Shown one piece after another: positions 62,861 to 64,000 of a DNA stretch of 64,000 nucleotides (its first letter is position 1; each line of letters opens with the position of its first letter). The position numbers and the translations under genes were made by a program. The stretch is taken from the NCBI RefSeq assembly GCF_020382885.2, contig NC_058503.1, positions 22,081,535 through 22,145,534 of the forward strand, given 5' to 3'. The DNA comes from Scatophagus argus (taxonomy: Eukaryota > Chordata > Actinopteri > Scatophagidae). Under the pieces are notes generated by a model. It was given only the letters and a program-made list of their open reading frames with translations. It was not told the origin of the DNA and did no database searches.

Positions 62861-62968
62861 TTAGCGTCTGCGTCGGACAACTCTCCTACGTCTGCGAGAC
62901 GGGAGGGACCTGCGGCCCCCCCTGCGCCTGCGAACGGGTCGAACAGCCAGACTGCGTCTGCGTGGCAT
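62861..62968 (-). CDS. Protamine (teleost type, intronless)
   Basis: A small basic protein that replaces histones in sperm nuclei and condenses DNA. The frame codes 35 residues, 19 of them Arg, with no Lys, His, Cys or acidic residue. It starts MPRRRSLAVRPVRRRR, has a GG and SLPS break, and ends RRRRRVVRRRR before TAA. The RPVRRRR and RRRRRVVRRRR blocks match, in my memory, percomorph protamines such as sea bass. No intron, as in other fish protamines. ATG at 62968 is chosen because MPRRR is the family start; an in-frame ATG two codons upstream (62974) would add MT. TATA, CRE and CCAAT sites lie just upstream. It is too short for a usual ORF list and easily missed. Confidence 0.9.
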   Translation of the reverse strand: MPRRRSLAVRPVRRRRGGRRSLPSRRRRRVVRRRR

Positions 62969-63002
62969 CGTCATGAAACAATAACTCTTTGTGTCGGGGT
63001 TC

Positions 63003-63010
63003 TATTTATA
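63003..63010 (-). promoter_or_regulatory. Protamine TATA box
   Basis: TATAAATA on the minus strand, 35 bp before the ATG. A start about 25-30 bp downstream leaves a 5' UTR of only about 10 nt, in line with the very short leaders of fish protamine mRNAs. Confidence 0.8.
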
Positions 63011-63030
63011 AACTTTCTCGCAAGGATATA

Positions 63031-63038
63031 TGACGTCA
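63031..63038. promoter_or_regulatory. Palindromic CRE (TGACGTCA) of the protamine promoter
   Basis: A perfect full-site CRE about 20 bp upstream of the TATA box. CRE sites bound by CREB/CREM factors are known drivers of protamine transcription in spermatids. Binding here is inference. Confidence 0.75.
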
Positions 63039-63089
63039 CAATTCAGATTCGTGACCAGTTTTAGTGGCACTGCCTTCTAACTAAAACAG

Positions 63090-63096
63090 CCAATCA
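63090..63096 (-). promoter_or_regulatory. Inverted CCAAT / Y-box-like site
   Basis: CCAATCA on the plus strand reads TGATTGG on the protamine strand, about 80 bp upstream of the TATA box. It matches the core of Y-box elements known from germ-cell promoters. Confidence 0.5.
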
Positions 63097-63317
63097 CAGC
63101 CTGGGTGGTTTTCAAGCAGTCGACGAAACAAAACACAAGCGGTTTTACAACAACCAATCACAGGAAGCTCTCAGACAGCCAATCAAAACATAATTGTTTT
63201 CTGACACAGCACCAAAAAGGGTTCTCCTATTAGACAAGCTGGTGAACCCTATAAGGCTCTAGGTAGAACCTTTATGTCTCAAAGTTTACTTTGACATTAT
63301 ACAATATGAATGGTGTA

Positions 63318-63848
63318 CAGTGAACCCTCGCTATATCGCGCTTCACTTATCGCGGCTTCGCGTTTTTTTTTTTACAGTGCTTATATTTTCCGCGCTTTTT
63401 TTTTTTTACAGTGCATTGTGCTCTGAATCCTAATTGGCTTCGGGGCTTTACTGTATAGAAGTGAAAAAGTTGATATTGTTGATATTGACAACTACCCATA
63501 ACAATGTTCTTCTCTCGGGGAAAGACTCCTGCGCAGCCTTCCGTGGAAAAAGACGCTACAGCGCAGCGGAGTCAGGACGAAGAGGCACAGCTGGACGGAC
63601 TGTGAAATACGCGTGTGCGAGAATAAATCCTGTTTTATATCATAGTTTTTGTTAAAAAAAAAAACGTTAATATTTGTATTTCTTAAACACATTTTAGGCC
63701 TGAAAACAAGTTTTGATGTTTTGTTTCATTCTATAGTACAATATTGCATTGTAAAATAATAGTAAAAATAAAGATATCTACTTCGCGGATTTCACTTATC
63801 GCGGGTTATTTTTGGAACGCAACCCCCGCGATAAACGAGGGTTCACTG
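63318..63848. mobile_element. Tigger/pogo-like TIR element (MITE)
   Basis: The ends are inverted: CAGTGAACCCTCGctatatcgcg on the left and cgcgataaaCGAGGGTTCACTG on the right, with TA on both sides (63316-63317 and 63849-63850). It is 531 bp. A second inner pair, 'cttcacttatcgcgg' on the left and 'tttcacttatcgcggg' on the right, also occurs. No transposase frame is present. CAGTGNNCCCTCG termini with a TA target duplication are typical of Tigger-type Tc1/mariner elements. Confidence 0.85.
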
Positions 63849-63865
63849 TATAAGGCTCAACCAAA

Positions 63866-64000
63866 CTGCTTCAGTCATTTTTAACGCCTGAGCTACATGT
63901 TTAATGTTTAATGCTTAGCGTCTGCGTCGGCCAGCGTCTCCTACGTCTGCGAGACGCGAGGGACCTGCGGACCCTCCTGTGCCTGCGAAAGGGGCGGCGG
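63866..64000 (-). pseudogene. Second protamine copy, C-terminal part, cut by window end
   Basis: From the window edge the minus frame reads RRPFRRHRRVRRSLASRR with a further run of Arg, aligned block by block with copy 1. After the last RRRRR the DNA has one extra base relative to copy 1, so the frame leaves Arg codons. It reads WPTQTLSIKH before TAA at about 63898, instead of VVRRRR-stop at 63913. It may be a diverged functional copy or a pseudogene. The start and promoter lie outside the window. Confidence 0.65.

Larger units (their letters stand above)
62560..63316. repeat. Tandem duplication carrying the protamine unit
   Basis: The run from 'ggttttcaagcagtc' through 'caaccaatcacaggaagctc', 'aaaaagggttctcctat' and 'gtttactttgacattatacaatatgaatggt' occurs at 62592-62793 and again at 63109-63314, an offset of about 520 bp. 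The protamine reading frame follows each copy. Confidence 0.85.

Noticed and set aside
63434-63655. 73-codon ORF
   Set aside because: It lies inside the Tigger-like element and has no transposase features.
1-64000. CRISPR arrays, operons or bacterial features
   Set aside because: Spliced vertebrate genes and eukaryotic repeats fill the window; the only regular repeats are microsatellites and duplications.

Overview
The window is vertebrate nuclear DNA from a ray-finned fish, most probably a percomorph teleost. Three things point that way: a short intronless arginine-rich protamine gene of the teleost type, intron-exon structures matching vertebrate INHBB and SLC10A2, and a dense set of fish-type repeats (tRNA-derived SINEs, non-LTR LINE pieces, TIR elements, CA/GA microsatellites). 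Genes are split and sparse. Most of the 64 kb is intergenic or intronic.

Layout. 1-19.3 kb: no gene seen, only repeats (a SINE at 2.7 kb, a LINE-derived piece at 9.1-9.8 kb, TIR elements at 11.5 and 12.3 kb, microsatellites). 19.4-28.4 kb: a complete two-exon inhibin/activin beta-B gene on the minus strand, with a 5.6-kb intron and a probable long 3' UTR. 30.8-34.8 kb: a minus-strand seven-exon gene for a 433-residue six-bladed kelch protein, with a likely 5' UTR exon at 37.7 kb. 40.5-53 kb: a rearranged, repeat-rich block. It holds two tandem THAP-domain fragments, a broken LINE, a hAT remnant, a gag-like retroelement fragment, and an array of short exon-like modules that is partly duplicated 7.5 kb away. 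55.8-58.9 kb: a complete six-exon slc10a2 (apical sodium/bile acid cotransporter) on the minus strand. 62.5-64.0 kb: a tandem protamine locus on the minus strand. One copy is intact, with a TATA, CRE and CCAAT promoter. A second copy, cut by the window end, has a shifted C-terminus. A Tigger-like TIR element lies between them.

The genes do not form a shared pathway. beta-B is a secreted TGF-beta ligand subunit, the kelch protein is probably an intracellular scaffold, SLC10A2 is an epithelial bile-acid transporter, and protamine packs sperm DNA. The two least explained parts are the protamine duplication at the right end and the phase-matched exon-module array at 44.3-50.2 kb. I recognise no known family in the array. 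Exon limits were set by reading splice signals and frame continuity by eye. No database search was possible.
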